This document shows positions 24,730 to 36,139 of a stretch of 64,000 nt of DNA, piece after piece (the stretch's first letter is position 1; every line of letters begins with the position of its first letter). The DNA lies in the NCBI RefSeq assembly GCF_007859315.1, contig NZ_VOHA01000029.1, positions 23,878 to 87,877 of the forward strand, in the 5' to 3' direction. The position numbers were made by a program, and so were the translations under genes. The notes under the pieces were generated by a model that saw only the letters and a program-made list of their open reading frames with translations, did no database searches and was not told the DNA's origin. This stretch comes from Reyranella sp. CPCC 100927 (GTDB lineage: Bacteria > Pseudomonadota > Alphaproteobacteria > Reyranellales > Reyranellaceae).

Positions 24730-25689
24730 ATGAAGCTGATGATCGATGGGGTTTGGCGCAGCGATATCGCGCCGCCGCCTGAACTGGCCGCCCAGCGTGC
24801 GATCCACGACGGTCGCTTTCGTCACGTGGTCATGCCGCACCGGCCGTCAGCCTTTGCGGCCGAAGCCGGTCGCTATCACCTCTATGTCTCCTACGCCTGT
24901 CCGTTCGCACACCGCACGCTGGTGGTGCATGCGCTGAAACGACTGCGGGACATCGTGCCGATATCGATCGTGGATCCCATCTGGGACACACCCGACGGCT
25001 GGGCGTTCGGCGCCTCGCCCCTGTCGACACCGGATCGGGCCGGCAACGGTTTTCGCTTCCTGCATGAGGCCTATCGGGCATCGCATGCGACCTACACCGG
25101 GAAGGTGACGGTTCCCGTTCTCTGGGACACAGGCACGCGACAGATCGTCAACAACGAGTCGATCGAGATCGCGCGGATGCTGAACGCGGCGTTCGACACG
25201 GTCGGCGCCGATCATGGCGTTGATCTTGATCCGCCGGCACGCAAACCCGAGATCGACGCATTGAGCCTTCGGATCGCGGAAAAGCTATCCAAGGGTGTTT
25301 ACGCGGTTGGGCAAGCCCGGGATCAGGGCGAGTACGACCTGTCGATGGGATCGCTGTTCGGCTTCCTCGACGAGATGGAGCGGTTCGTGGGTGACGGCCG
25401 TATGTTCCTGCTGGGAGACCAGCCGACATTGGCCGACGTTCTGATCTTCACGCCGCTGGTCCGCTTCGACGGTGTCTACAATCCGCTGTTCCGCGCCAGT
25501 CGAAAGCGCCTTGTCGATTATCCGGGCCTGGCTGCGCTCACCCGGCGGCTCTACGGCCTGCCGGGCGTCGCCGACACCGTGCGGTTCGACCATATCCTCA
25601 CCCACTACTACGACGGTGACTGGGGCGTCGTAAGCCGGCGGGGCATTACACCGGAGGCGCCGGCGATCGACTTCCGCACGACGCCTTAG
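24730..25689 (+). CDS. yqjG: Glutathionyl-hydroquinone reductase (xi-class GST)
   Basis: Reduces glutathionyl-hydroquinones with GSH in the cytoplasm. The 319-aa protein carries the family motif with catalytic Cys in YVSYACPFAHRTLVVHAL, followed by GWAFG, TVPVLWDTGTRQIVNNESIE and a C-terminal YxxG-rich region (HYYDGDWGVVSRRGITP). Length and motifs match YqjG/PcpF-type enzymes. Convergent with the LysR gene (3 bp between stops). Confidence 0.92.
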   Translation: MKLMIDGVWRSDIAPPPELAAQRAIHDGRFRHVVMPHRPSAFAAEAGRYHLYVSYACPFAHRTLVVHALKRLRDIVPISIVDPIWDTPDGWAFGASPLSTPDRAGNGFRFLHEAYRASHATYTGKVTVPVLWDTGTRQIVNNESIEIARMLNAAFDTVGADHGVDLDPPARKPEIDALSLRIAEKLSKGVYAVGQARDQGEYDLSMGSLFGFLDEMERFVGDGRMFLLGDQPTLADVLIFTPLVRFDGVYNPLFRASRKRLVDYPGLAALTRRLYGLPGVADTVRFDHILTHYYDGDWGVVSRRGITPEAPAIDFRTTP

Positions 25690-25692
25690 CCG

Positions 25693-26547
25693 TCACAGCG
25701 ACGCGCGATGCTCGCGAAAGGCGGCGGCCAGGGCGCGCAGGGCGGCGCGGGAGCGCGGGTCCGATACGGTGGAGTGCAGAACGACCGCCGCCGGCGGCAG
25801 TGACGGAAGACCCAGCTGCGCGCCAACCTCCACGGCACCGACGGGCGCGATGGTGCGCGCCATCGCCGCCACCGCAAGTCCAGCCGACACCGCCGCCGTG
25901 ACGGCGGCCATGCCACCGCCGACGAACACTTCCGTCCAGACGATACCGGCGTCATCCAGCAGGCGGGTGGCGATGGTGCGAACGCCGCACGTCTGGGCGA
26001 GCGATGCCAAGCGTAGCGGATCGCCGTCTCGACGCACGAAGGTGGGCGCTGCGAACCAGCCGAAGCGTTCCTGCGCCAGGACGTCGCCGTCGTGCCGATC
26101 GCTCTCCCGTCGCACGATCGCAGCGTCCAGGACACCACGGTCGAAGGCGTCGAGCAGACTGCGCGATGACTCGATCCGGACCTCGATCAGCAGTGCCGGG
26201 TCATGCGCGTGCAGACGGGCCAGCAGGATGGGAAGTTCCGTACTGGTGAACTGATCGGTGATGCCGAGAACGAAGCGGCGCGGCGTTGAGGAAAGCCCGG
26301 CCAGGGCACGCTGGTGCGCGGCCACAAACTCGCGCGCGGGCCCCAGGAACGCCGCGCCGCGCGACGACAGGCGCACGAGGCGGGGCGTGCGTTCGATGAG
26401 CCTTTCGCCCAGTCGTTCCTCCAGTCGCTTCAGTTTGACACTGACCGCGGCCTGGGAGGTGTCGAGCGCTTCGGCCGCGCGCGTGAAGCTCTGAAATTCG
26501 GCCACGAGAACGAAGGCCTGCACGGCATCAACGTCGAGGGTCGTCAT
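25693..26547 (-). CDS. LysR-family transcriptional regulator
   Basis: The 284-aa protein has the winged-helix N-terminus (AFVLVAEFQSFTRAAEALDT, SQAAVSVKLKRLEERLG) and a LysR effector-binding domain (about 90-280). Divergent from the amidase-MFS pair, with a dyad in the gap, so it probably regulates those genes and itself. Effector unknown, perhaps an amide or the MFS substrate. Confidence 0.92.
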   Translation of the reverse strand: MTTLDVDAVQAFVLVAEFQSFTRAAEALDTSQAAVSVKLKRLEERLGERLIERTPRLVRLSSRGAAFLGPAREFVAAHQRALAGLSSTPRRFVLGITDQFTSTELPILLARLHAHDPALLIEVRIESSRSLLDAFDRGVLDAAIVRRESDRHDGDVLAQERFGWFAAPTFVRRDGDPLRLASLAQTCGVRTIATRLLDDAGIVWTEVFVGGGMAAVTAAVSAGLAVAAMARTIAPVGAVEVGAQLGLPSLPPAAVVLHSTVSDPRSRAALRALAAAFREHRASL

Positions 26548-26560
26548 TGTTCATATTGGA

Positions 26561-26588
26561 ATGTTATCTCTGATATAGATAAACATCA
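26561..26588. promoter_or_regulatory. AT-rich dyad TTATCT-N7-AGATAA, candidate LysR box
   Basis: Within the 142-bp gap between the LysR and amidase genes, TTATCT (26564-26569) and AGATAA (26577-26582) form a 19-bp dyad with extended symmetry to ATGTT and AACAT. The location just upstream of the LysR start and its interrupted-dyad form fit a LysR-type autoregulatory and activation site. The local sequence is strikingly AT-rich for this genome. Confidence 0.5.
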
Positions 26589-26689
26589 CATTCAGTTATT
26601 GTCAACGGATCACTAGGTTTGGGGCCGACACATGAGGCGCGGCTGAAATCTGAGGACAGCGCGCGCCGACAAACCTCTGAGGTGGACGG

Positions 26690-28096
26690 ATGACGGGCTG
26701 GCACTATGCAACCCTGACTGAAGCGGCCGATGCCATCAGGTCGCGGAAACTGTCTTCGGTGGAATTGACCGACGCGCTGCTGGATCGCATCGCGCAAGTC
26801 GATCCCACGCTTCATGCCTACGCGACCGTAACGCCGGAGGTCGCCCGGACACAGGCGCGTCGGGCCGACAAGGACCTTGCCGAGGGCCGCGATCGTGGGC
26901 CGTTGCATGGCATTCCCATCGCGGTCAAAGACATCTGCAACACGGCCGGCATCGTCACGGCCGCCGGCATGCCGATCCATGCCAGCCACGTCCCGGATTT
27001 CGACGCGACCGTCGTCAAGCGCCTGGCCGACGCCGGCGCGGTGCTGCTGGGCAAGCTGCAACTGACGGAAGGTGCCTTCGCCAAGCACCACCCTGGCATC
27101 GCCGTGCCGCGCAATCCCTGGCATGCGGCGTACTACGCCGGCGCATCGTCCAGCGGTTCGGGCGTGGCGACCGCCGCCGGTCTCGCGTTCGGTGCGATCG
27201 GCAGCGATACCGGCGGCTCGATCCGTTTTCCCGCCGCCGCCAATGGCATCACCGGGCTGAAGCCGACCTGGGGCCGCGTCAGCCGCCACGGCGTATTCCC
27301 GCTGGCGCCCAGCCTCGATCACATCGGACCGATGACACGGTCGGCCGCCGATGCGGGTGCCATGCTGGGCGCAATTGCCGGCCACGATCCGAGTGATCCG
27401 ACGACGCTCGTCGCGCCGGTGCCCGACTATCTTGCCGATCTGGACAAGGGTGTCCGCGGCCTGCGAGTCGGGATCGATCTGTCCTATGCCGAAGACGGTG
27501 TCGACGCCGACATTGTCGGGGCGCTTCGCGACGCACGACGTGTGCTGGAGGACCAGGGCGCGGTGATTCGTGACGTGCGGGTTCCGGATCACGACGCGGT
27601 CACGGCGGCGTGGGGATCGCTGGCCGGTGTCGAGACCGGCATCGTTCACGCGGCGACATATCCTGCCCGGTCTTCGGACTATGGCCCGCCCGCCAGCGGC
27701 ACGATCGCCGGCCTGATCGAGCATGGTCGCACCGTTACGGCGATCGATCTGATGAACATCCACTATGCCCGGCTGGCCTTCGGCGGCGCCTTGGCCGCGC
27801 TGTTCCGCGACATCGACCTGCTGCTCATTCCCACGCAGCCGCTTGCCGATTTCACGGTAGCGCGGGAAGCCGCGCTCTTCACGCAGCCGGACGAGCTTGG
27901 CGCGTTCCTGCGTTTCGCGGCACCCTTCGACATGTCCGGCAGTCCGACGCTCACGCTGCCGTGCGGCTTCACGGCGAGAGGACTGCCGCTCTCGTTCCAA
28001 CTCGTCAGCCGGCACCTCGATGAAGCCCTGCTCGTGCGGGCCGGTCACGCCTACCAGCAGGCCACCGACTGGCACCGCAAGCAGCCGCTGCGGTGA
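26690..28096 (+). CDS. Amidase signature (GatA-like) family amidase
   Basis: The 468-aa enzyme has the Ser-cisSer-Lys triad of amidase-signature hydrolases: Lys in IPIAVKDICNTAG, cis-Ser and glycine-serine region in GASSSGSGVATAAGLAFG and nucleophile Ser in GSDTGGSIRFPAAANG. It hydrolyses a carboxamide to acid plus ammonia. A GatA role in tRNA charging is unlikely because no gatBC neighbours exist. The MFS transporter follows after 10 bp, so the pair may import and cleave, or detoxify and export, one compound under LysR control. Confidence 0.92.
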   Translation: MTGWHYATLTEAADAIRSRKLSSVELTDALLDRIAQVDPTLHAYATVTPEVARTQARRADKDLAEGRDRGPLHGIPIAVKDICNTAGIVTAAGMPIHASHVPDFDATVVKRLADAGAVLLGKLQLTEGAFAKHHPGIAVPRNPWHAAYYAGASSSGSGVATAAGLAFGAIGSDTGGSIRFPAAANGITGLKPTWGRVSRHGVFPLAPSLDHIGPMTRSAADAGAMLGAIAGHDPSDPTTLVAPVPDYLADLDKGVRGLRVGIDLSYAEDGVDADIVGALRDARRVLEDQGAVIRDVRVPDHDAVTAAWGSLAGVETGIVHAATYPARSSDYGPPASGTIAGLIEHGRTVTAIDLMNIHYARLAFGGALAALFRDIDLLLIPTQPLADFTVAREAALFTQPDELGAFLRFAAPFDMSGSPTLTLPCGFTARGLPLSFQLVSRHLDEALLVRAGHAYQQATDWHRKQPLR

Positions 28097-28106
28097 GGGG
28101 CGCATC

Positions 28107-29534
28107 ATGAGCACGACAACACTCGAAAAGCCGGCCGGCGCACAGGCAGATGGCGATCCGCGACGATGGCTGGCGCTGCCTGTCCTGCTGACGGGGGCGT
28201 TCCTGCCTATCCTCGACTTCAACGTCGTCAATCTGGCACTGCCGGCCATTCGACAGGATCTCGGGGCGACATCGAGCGACCTGCAGTTCGTCATATCGGC
28301 CTATGCCGCGACCTACGCCGTGTTCCTCATCACCGGCGGGCGGCTCGGCGACTGGCTCGGCCGCAAGCGCCTGTTCACGCTGGGCGTCGTCGGTTTCACG
28401 CTGGCTTCCGTCCTGTGCGGAACGGCGTGGTCGCCGGATGTGCTGATCGCCGGCCGCATCCTGCAGGGGCTGGCCGCGACCATGATGGCGCCGCAGGTGC
28501 TGGCCTCGATCCGGGTGCTGTTTCCGGCGGCCGAACAAGGGACGGCACTCGGTCTCTACGGTGCCACCTTCGGGTTGGCCAATATCGCAGGACAGATTCT
28601 GGGTGGCGTCCTGGTGTCGTCGCAGCCGTTCGGCCTCGCATGGCAGGCGATTTTCCTGGTGAACGTGCCGATCGGCCTTGCGGCCTTCATCGGCAGCCTG
28701 CTCTTTCTCGGTGATTCAAAAGCCGACCACGCGCAGAAACTCGATGTCGGCGGCGTCATCCTGCTGTCGGCGACGCTGGGCCTTCTCGTCTATCCCCTGG
28801 TCGAAGGGCGGGAGATGGGATGGCCATTCTGGATCATCGCGATGCTCGTGGCGTTCCCGATGGCGCTGATCGCCTTCGTCCAGTTCGAGCGCCGGTTGAT
28901 CAGGCGTGGCGGGTCGCCGCTGGTGGACATCGGCCTGTTCCGGCAGCGCGGCTTCGCAATCGGTGTGGCGATGGCGCTGCTCTACTACATGCTGTCCTCG
29001 TTCTATCTGACCTTCTCCGTCTATCTCCAGGCGGGCCTGCACCTGGCGCCGCTGGATGCCGGCCTGCGAACGCTGCCGTTCGGCGTTGGATACTTCCTCG
29101 CATCGTTCGCCGCGGCCGGCATCATGCAACGCCTGGGATCGCGCGCGCTCACGCTCGGATTCGCCATCCAGGTCATCGGCTTCGGTGCGGTGACCCTGGC
29201 TGTCGCAGGATCGCGTGCGGGGTACATCGACGCGGGGCTTGTCGTGGCCGGCATCGGTTTCGGCATCGTGATGCCGTCGGTCATCAAGGCGGTGATCGGC
29301 GGTATCGATCCGCGTCATGCCGGCCTTGCTTCGGGAATCGTGATCTCGACGTTCCAGATCGGCGCCGCACTCGGGGTTGCTGTGATCGGCGGCATTTTCT
29401 TCAACGTGCTCGGATCGAGGCTCGATCTGGCCGCTCACGCGCACGCTTTCAGCGTGGCGCTTGCCTGCAATGTTACGTTGCTGGTGATCGGCGGCCTGCT
29501 GTCGCTCTGGCTGCCGAAAGGGGATCATGCGTGA
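28107..29534 (+). CDS. MFS transporter, DHA2/EmrB-QacA type
   Basis: ATG 28107 lies 10 bp after the amidase. The 475-aa protein has about 14 hydrophobic segments and the MFS motifs FLPILDFNVVNLALPAI (DHA2 motif D1-like) and GRLGDWLGRKRLF (motif A), plus motif C-like GATFGLANIAGQILGG. DHA2 members are mostly drug/proton antiporters, so export of a toxic compound or an amidase product is the default reading. Confidence 0.92.
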   Translation: MSTTTLEKPAGAQADGDPRRWLALPVLLTGAFLPILDFNVVNLALPAIRQDLGATSSDLQFVISAYAATYAVFLITGGRLGDWLGRKRLFTLGVVGFTLASVLCGTAWSPDVLIAGRILQGLAATMMAPQVLASIRVLFPAAEQGTALGLYGATFGLANIAGQILGGVLVSSQPFGLAWQAIFLVNVPIGLAAFIGSLLFLGDSKADHAQKLDVGGVILLSATLGLLVYPLVEGREMGWPFWIIAMLVAFPMALIAFVQFERRLIRRGGSPLVDIGLFRQRGFAIGVAMALLYYMLSSFYLTFSVYLQAGLHLAPLDAGLRTLPFGVGYFLASFAAAGIMQRLGSRALTLGFAIQVIGFGAVTLAVAGSRAGYIDAGLVVAGIGFGIVMPSVIKAVIGGIDPRHAGLASGIVISTFQIGAALGVAVIGGIFFNVLGSRLDLAAHAHAFSVALACNVTLLVIGGLLSLWLPKGDHA

Positions 29535-29725
29535 TCAGCGTCTGCATGCGCTGCGACCCGTAATGCCGGGGTGCGAACGTGCCGTGGGGTTCTGGCGATC
29601 GCTGATCGTCGGATGGGGAAAGGGTGCCGATTGTCCTTGTGGCGCGTCGTGGAGAGGCCCACAGTGAATTTGTCGGTATAGGGGCCGACCGCGTGTGGCG
29701 TGCTCCCCTGCGAGGAGCGATGCCT

Positions 29726-30058
29726 ATGGTCACCGGCACATTTGTAACACCAGCCCCGTGGGGCATCGGGCCGGGTCCGGCCAGGCTGTACTCGATCGCG
29801 GGCGCCTTGCATGCTGTCAGGATGTGGCTCGACCTGACGCCGGATCGACCTGACACGAGGCGCGAACGCGAGCTCATGCTGACCTTGCGCGACCTGCTCG
29901 CGGCCATGCCCATCAGCGTTACGGAGACCGACCGTCAATCGGCCAAGCGTGCGATCAAGGGCATGGTGACGTATTCGCGCAGCCGACTGGCCGAGAGCCT
30001 GCGGGTCGAATCGTACCTTCGATTGGTGCCGAGGCGTTCGGTCAGCATGGTCGAATAG
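29726..30058 (+). CDS. Hypothetical protein, 110 aa
   Basis: ATG 29726 is favoured because GAGGAG ends eight bases upstream; an ATG two codons earlier is too close. GC-rich third codon positions support coding. The product is basic, with a helical middle (RERELMLTLRDLLAAMPISV) and no membrane span or known domain. The 190 bp between the MFS gene and this start show no other gene. Confidence 0.45.
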   Translation: MVTGTFVTPAPWGIGPGPARLYSIAGALHAVRMWLDLTPDRPDTRRERELMLTLRDLLAAMPISVTETDRQSAKRAIKGMVTYSRSRLAESLRVESYLRLVPRRSVSMVE

Positions 30059-30317
30059 CCCCTCAAGCCACGACTGAGAATACTGAAATTGGTGCCACGT
30101 TTTGCCGCGAGGTAACGGCTGCCATCGCGCGCAATGACCTGATCGCATTGTCGTATGCGCAAAATGCCGGCCGCATCACGGGTATGCATCGCGAGACTTT
30201 CCTGATCGTCGTGCAGAGGCATCGGTGGTTGCCCGAAACTTGCATGGGCTGGTAATGGTTGGTCGCGCCGGCCGCCAAGCCCGCGTTCTCCGCCTCATCA
30301 TATCCTCGGGAAGTTCG

Positions 30318-32045
30318 ATGCATCATGAAGCCACGCTGATCGCGACCGTTGCCATGGGCTTCGTTCTTGCATTTGTATTCGGTTTCGCCGCCAGCAGGCT
30401 GCGGCTTCCCCCGCTCATAGGCTATCTGGTCGCCGGCGTCGCCGTTGGCCCCTTCACGCCGGGCTTTGTCGCCGATGCCGCGCTCGCGGCGCAACTGGCG
30501 GAGATGGGCGTCATCCTGCTGATGTTTGGCGTCGGGTTGCATTTTTCCGTGGCGGACCTGATGGCCGTGCGGCGGGTCGCGATCCCCGGCGCCATCGGCC
30601 AGATTGTCCTGGCGACGGCATTGGGTGCTGGGCTCGCCATGGTCTGGGGCTGGAGCCTGGGCGCGGGCCTCGTGTTCGGTCTCAGTCTGTCGGTCGCCAG
30701 CACGGTCGTTCTGTTGCGCGCCCTTGAGGACCGAAACGCTCTCGATCACCCGAACGGACGCATTGCCGTTGGCTGGCTGATTGTCGAGGACCTGGTGACC
30801 GTGCTCGCACTGGTCTTGCTGCCGGCGCTTTCGGAATTGCTCGGCGGTCGCCCGGATCCGCATGCAACACCAGGCGGCAGTGTGCTGTTGACGTTGGGCA
30901 TCACGCTTCTGAAGGTGGCTGCCTTCGTTGCCCTCGCGGTGGTTCTCGGGCCGAAAGTGGTTCCCTGGCTGCTCAAGCAGGTCGCGCGTACCGGCTCCCG
31001 CGAACTCTTCACTCTGTCCGTTCTGGCGATCGCCATGGGAATCGCCTACGGCTCGGCCGAGCTGTTCGGTGTGTCCTTCGCGCTGGGCGCATTCTTCGCC
31101 GGCGTCGTGCTCAACGAGTCCGAGTTCAGCCATCGTGCGGCGGCCAACTCGCTGCCGTTGCAGGATGCTTTTGCCATCCTGTTCTTCGTATCGGTCGGCA
31201 TGCTGTTTGATCCCTCGATCGTCGTGCGCGAGCCATTCGCGATCATTGCCGTGTTGCTCGTGATCGTGCTGGGAAAGTCCATCGCTGCCCTGGGGGTCGT
31301 TGTCGCGCTGGGCTACCCGGTCGCGACGGCGCTCACCGTCTCCGCGAGCCTGGCGCAGATCGGCGAATTCTCCTTCATCCTGGCAGGGCTGGGAAAAAGC
31401 GCGGGGTTGCTGCCGCAGGAAGCCTTCGACCTGATCCTCGCCGGCGCCCTGCTGTCGATCACGCTCAATCCTGTGTGCTTTGCCGCCGTCGACATGCTCG
31501 GTCCGCGAATCGCCGCCGTCAAATCCATCCGCAACTACGGCGCGCGACGACTGGCGGCACTGCAGACCCAACTTACCATGCTGCGCGAACGGACCGAGGC
31601 CCGTGAAGAGGCACGCAGCCTGCAGATGAAGAACCTCGTCGATCTCTTCCCGATCTTCGGGCATCTCGATCATCAGGCGCGCGAGGAGTTGCTGGTGCTG
31701 TTCCAGCCGCGCATGGCTTCGCCGGGCGATCGTGTGCTGCGCAAGGGTGACCGGCCGGACGCGGCATATTTCATCTCGGAAGGCGCCGTGCAGGTAGACG
31801 TCGGCAACCGCACGATACGCCTGGCGCAAGGCGAATTTTTCGGGGAAATGGCGCTGCTCAGCGGCGAACGGCGATCAGCTGACGTGACGGCTGTCGATTT
31901 CTGCAAGTTCCTCACGCTCGACAGGCGTGACTTTCGGACGTTCCTCGGTCGTTACCCTCAACTGCGCGCACATGTCGGCGAACTCGCCGCCGAGCGGGCG
32001 AGGGCGAACAGGGCCGCCACGGAGGCTGCAGCCGCAACGTCGTGA
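30318..32045 (+). CDS. CPA2 cation/proton antiporter fused to a cyclic-nucleotide-binding domain
   Basis: Start ATG 30318; in-frame upstream GTG/ATG codons would add a non-homologous leader. Residues 5-385 form a Na+/H+-exchanger (CPA2, Kef/YbaL-like) membrane domain with about 12 helices (RLRLPPLIGYLVAGVAVGPF, VGWLIVEDLVTVLALVLLP). After a charged linker, residues about 435-545 are a cNMP-binding domain with phosphate-cassette FFGEMALLSGERRSADV. The usual RCK/TrkA-N regulatory domain is absent, so gating by cAMP/cGMP may substitute for NAD(H)/GSH control. The 260 bp upstream show no convincing gene. Confidence 0.9.
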   Translation: MHHEATLIATVAMGFVLAFVFGFAASRLRLPPLIGYLVAGVAVGPFTPGFVADAALAAQLAEMGVILLMFGVGLHFSVADLMAVRRVAIPGAIGQIVLATALGAGLAMVWGWSLGAGLVFGLSLSVASTVVLLRALEDRNALDHPNGRIAVGWLIVEDLVTVLALVLLPALSELLGGRPDPHATPGGSVLLTLGITLLKVAAFVALAVVLGPKVVPWLLKQVARTGSRELFTLSVLAIAMGIAYGSAELFGVSFALGAFFAGVVLNESEFSHRAAANSLPLQDAFAILFFVSVGMLFDPSIVVREPFAIIAVLLVIVLGKSIAALGVVVALGYPVATALTVSASLAQIGEFSFILAGLGKSAGLLPQEAFDLILAGALLSITLNPVCFAAVDMLGPRIAAVKSIRNYGARRLAALQTQLTMLRERTEAREEARSLQMKNLVDLFPIFGHLDHQAREELLVLFQPRMASPGDRVLRKGDRPDAAYFISEGAVQVDVGNRTIRLAQGEFFGEMALLSGERRSADVTAVDFCKFLTLDRRDFRTFLGRYPQLRAHVGELAAERARANRAATEAAAATS

Positions 32046-32062
32046 GCGGGTGCAAACAGGCT

Positions 32063-32437
32063 CTATCGTGAGAGCGGCTGGGTATTCAGCAGTCTTTTGA
32101 TTCGTTCCTCGACGTCTGCGACGTCATAAGGCTTCGGAACAACGCCGTCCTCGGTGTACACGCCTGAGGTGAGGAGGACGGGAACCTCCGGGCGGTGCCT
32201 GCTGACCCATCGCGCGAGGCCAAAACCATCGACGTTGCCCGGCATATGCACGTCCGAAAACACCACGTCGACATCGCCGACTGTTTCGAGCGTTGATATG
32301 GCCTCGTCGCCGGACGTTGCTTCGACGACCGGGTAACCCCTGTCGCGGAGAAAGTCCGCAATGGTCATGCGCAACAGCCCGTCGTCCTCGACGAGCAGAA
32401 TGCTCGGGGCATTGGTTTCCGATCTGAGATTCGACAT
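32063..32437 (-). CDS. Stand-alone response-regulator receiver protein
   Basis: ATG 32437 gives a 124-aa CheY-like protein: acidic pair in ILLVEDDGLL, phospho-acceptor Asp in VVFSDVHMPG, Thr/Ser in LLTSG and Lys in VVPKPYD. No output domain, so it acts through protein contacts, as in the FixJ-like receivers accompanying HWE/hybrid kinases. No kinase lies nearby. It follows glgX on the same strand after 125 bp and converges on the antiporter gene. Confidence 0.92.
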   Translation of the reverse strand: MSNLRSETNAPSILLVEDDGLLRMTIADFLRDRGYPVVEATSGDEAISTLETVGDVDVVFSDVHMPGNVDGFGLARWVSRHRPEVPVLLTSGVYTEDGVVPKPYDVADVEERIKRLLNTQPLSR

Positions 32438-32562
32438 GGCGACACACTCTGGCGGTTCAAGAATCCAACGGCAGACGGAAAGGCCAGTTCCCGGGCTGTT
32501 GGACACCGCTGCGGCGTAGCTCGCGCTTACCGATGGGACGACGTGCATCACACTGACGCGGG

Positions 32563-34782
<2,220 letters not shown>

Positions 34783-34999
34783 GATTCTACCCGGCTGGAA
34801 GTGGCAGGCGGCCTGACGACAGGAATGGCCGGAAGACGATCTTCCGAGCATGGGCCTCGAACCTTACGCGCGCGTATGGTGAAGGTTGCGCTTGGCTGGG
34901 GAGCGCGACCCTCTGCCGCCAATACTGTTGACGCGAGAACGGGGAACCATGCTTCCGCTACGACGTCCTAACAGCAGGTCACACGCGAGGAGTTGGTCG

Positions 35000-35236
35000 A
35001 TGGTGGATCGCGAGGAGAGGATCAGGCAGCGCGCTCACGAGATCTGGGAAATGGAAGGGCGGCCCGACGGTCGCGACCAGGAACACTGGGAACGCGCCCA
35101 CCGGGAAATTGATGCGAAGCAGGGCGAAACACCTTCCGGTCAAGCCAATGAACCGCGTTCGCCGGATGATCCTACCGCCGGCAAGCCGCAGCCGCGCCAA
35201 ACAGCCCCCGCGAGCCCGTCTCGCGCGAAACGGTAG
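35000..35236 (+). CDS. Small DUF2934 protein
   Basis: ATG 35000 is preceded by GAGGAG (34988-34993). The 78-aa cytoplasmic protein begins with the DUF2934 signature (REERIRQRAHEIWEMEGRPD, then GRDQEHWERAHREI) and continues as a proline/serine-rich disordered tail. The domain is widespread in alphaproteobacteria and of unknown function. Confidence 0.85.
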   Translation: MVDREERIRQRAHEIWEMEGRPDGRDQEHWERAHREIDAKQGETPSGQANEPRSPDDPTAGKPQPRQTAPASPSRAKR

Positions 35237-35316
35237 CGCCGTCAGGGCATGAAGAATCGCCACACGCAGGTATGGTCAGTATGACTTGCCAAGATGCCGG
35301 TACTACTGGTGTGAGG

Positions 35317-35393
<77 letters not shown>

Positions 35394-35488
35394 CGCACCT
35401 GGACCGGACCTGTGGTCCGACGCGGCGGACCATACTGGATCGGCCTCTGGTGGGCAACAGCGGCGGCGAGGCCCATTCGCCGCGCGCC

Positions 35489-36067
35489 TCAGCGGGGCGG
35501 TGCGCCGGTGCTCGCAGCAATGAGCGACGAAAAGGCGTCCATGGCGGCCTCCGCCGAGACGCGGCCGTCGTGCTTTTCGCGCGCGATCGCTTCCGCCGCA
35601 CCCAACAGCCCGATGCACGTGAGCTTCAACGCGTCAGGTCCCAACGGGGAAAAAGGCTGAAGGGCCCGGTGCATGATGTCGACATAGTCGTCGATCATGG
35701 CGCGCTGCTGCGCTGCCATGGCCTCGCTGCCCTTCAGCGCCGCCGAGATGGCCGGGGCTTCGGGGCCGAGATCGGTCTGGCAATTGAAATAGGCCCTGCT
35801 CATCACGTCCGCGATCGCGTGGAGGTCGCGCGGCGTGGCGCGCAGGGCATCGCGCAGCGCCTGCACGTAGCGGTCCTCCAGGCGCTGTGAGAGCGCCAGA
35901 AGCAGACCCGCCCGCGTCCCAAAGTGGTCATAGGCAATGGGCCTGCTGACGCCGGCCTTGGCCGCGAGCGTACCCAAGGTCAGCCCGTCGGCGCCGTCGG
36001 CGCGAACGATCGTCATGGCCACGTCGAGCATCTGCTCGCGGCGCCTGTCCTTCGGCAGTTTCACCAA
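35489..36067 (-). CDS. TetR-family transcriptional regulator
   Basis: The 192-aa protein has an N-terminal TetR HTH (VRADGADGLTLGTLAAKAGV, SRPIAYDHFGTRAGLL) and an all-alpha ligand domain. It is divergent from the imine-reductase-like gene, and two TACA-N3-TGTA palindromes lie in the 72-bp gap, a classic repressor arrangement. It probably represses both genes until an imine, amine or carbonyl ligand binds. Confidence 0.92.
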   Translation of the reverse strand: MVKLPKDRRREQMLDVAMTIVRADGADGLTLGTLAAKAGVSRPIAYDHFGTRAGLLLALSQRLEDRYVQALRDALRATPRDLHAIADVMSRAYFNCQTDLGPEAPAISAALKGSEAMAAQQRAMIDDYVDIMHRALQPFSPLGPDALKLTCIGLLGAAEAIAREKHDGRVSAEAAMDAFSSLIAASTGAPPR

Positions 36068-36090
36068 TGCGTCGGTCCCGGCTTGATTTC

Positions 36091-36115
36091 TACATTCTGT
36101 AAGTTACATTTTGTA
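36091..36115. promoter_or_regulatory. Tandem TACA-N3-TGTA palindromes, TetR operator
   Basis: TACATTCTGTA (36091-36101) and TACATTTTGTA (36105-36115) are two nearly identical 11-bp palindromes with centres 14 bp apart, lying between the divergent TetR and oxidoreductase genes. The repeat and symmetry strongly suggest binding of two TetR dimers that would block both promoters. Confidence 0.75.
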
Positions 36116-36139
36116 GGTATGAAATCAAGTGAGGATCTC

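Noticed and set aside
26690..28096. Amidase as GatA of the Glu-tRNA(Gln) amidotransferase
   Set aside because: No gatB or gatC neighbours, an MFS gene follows, and a divergent LysR points to a catabolic or detoxification amidase.
29525..30148. 207-codon minus-strand frame overlapping the 110-aa hypothetical gene
   Set aside because: Codon use and SD favour the plus-strand frame at 29726; the minus product is His/Arg-rich without homology.
30063..31829. 588-codon minus-strand frame opposite the antiporter
   Set aside because: Gln/Arg/His-rich shadow without start context; the plus-strand gene has clear membrane and cNMP domains.
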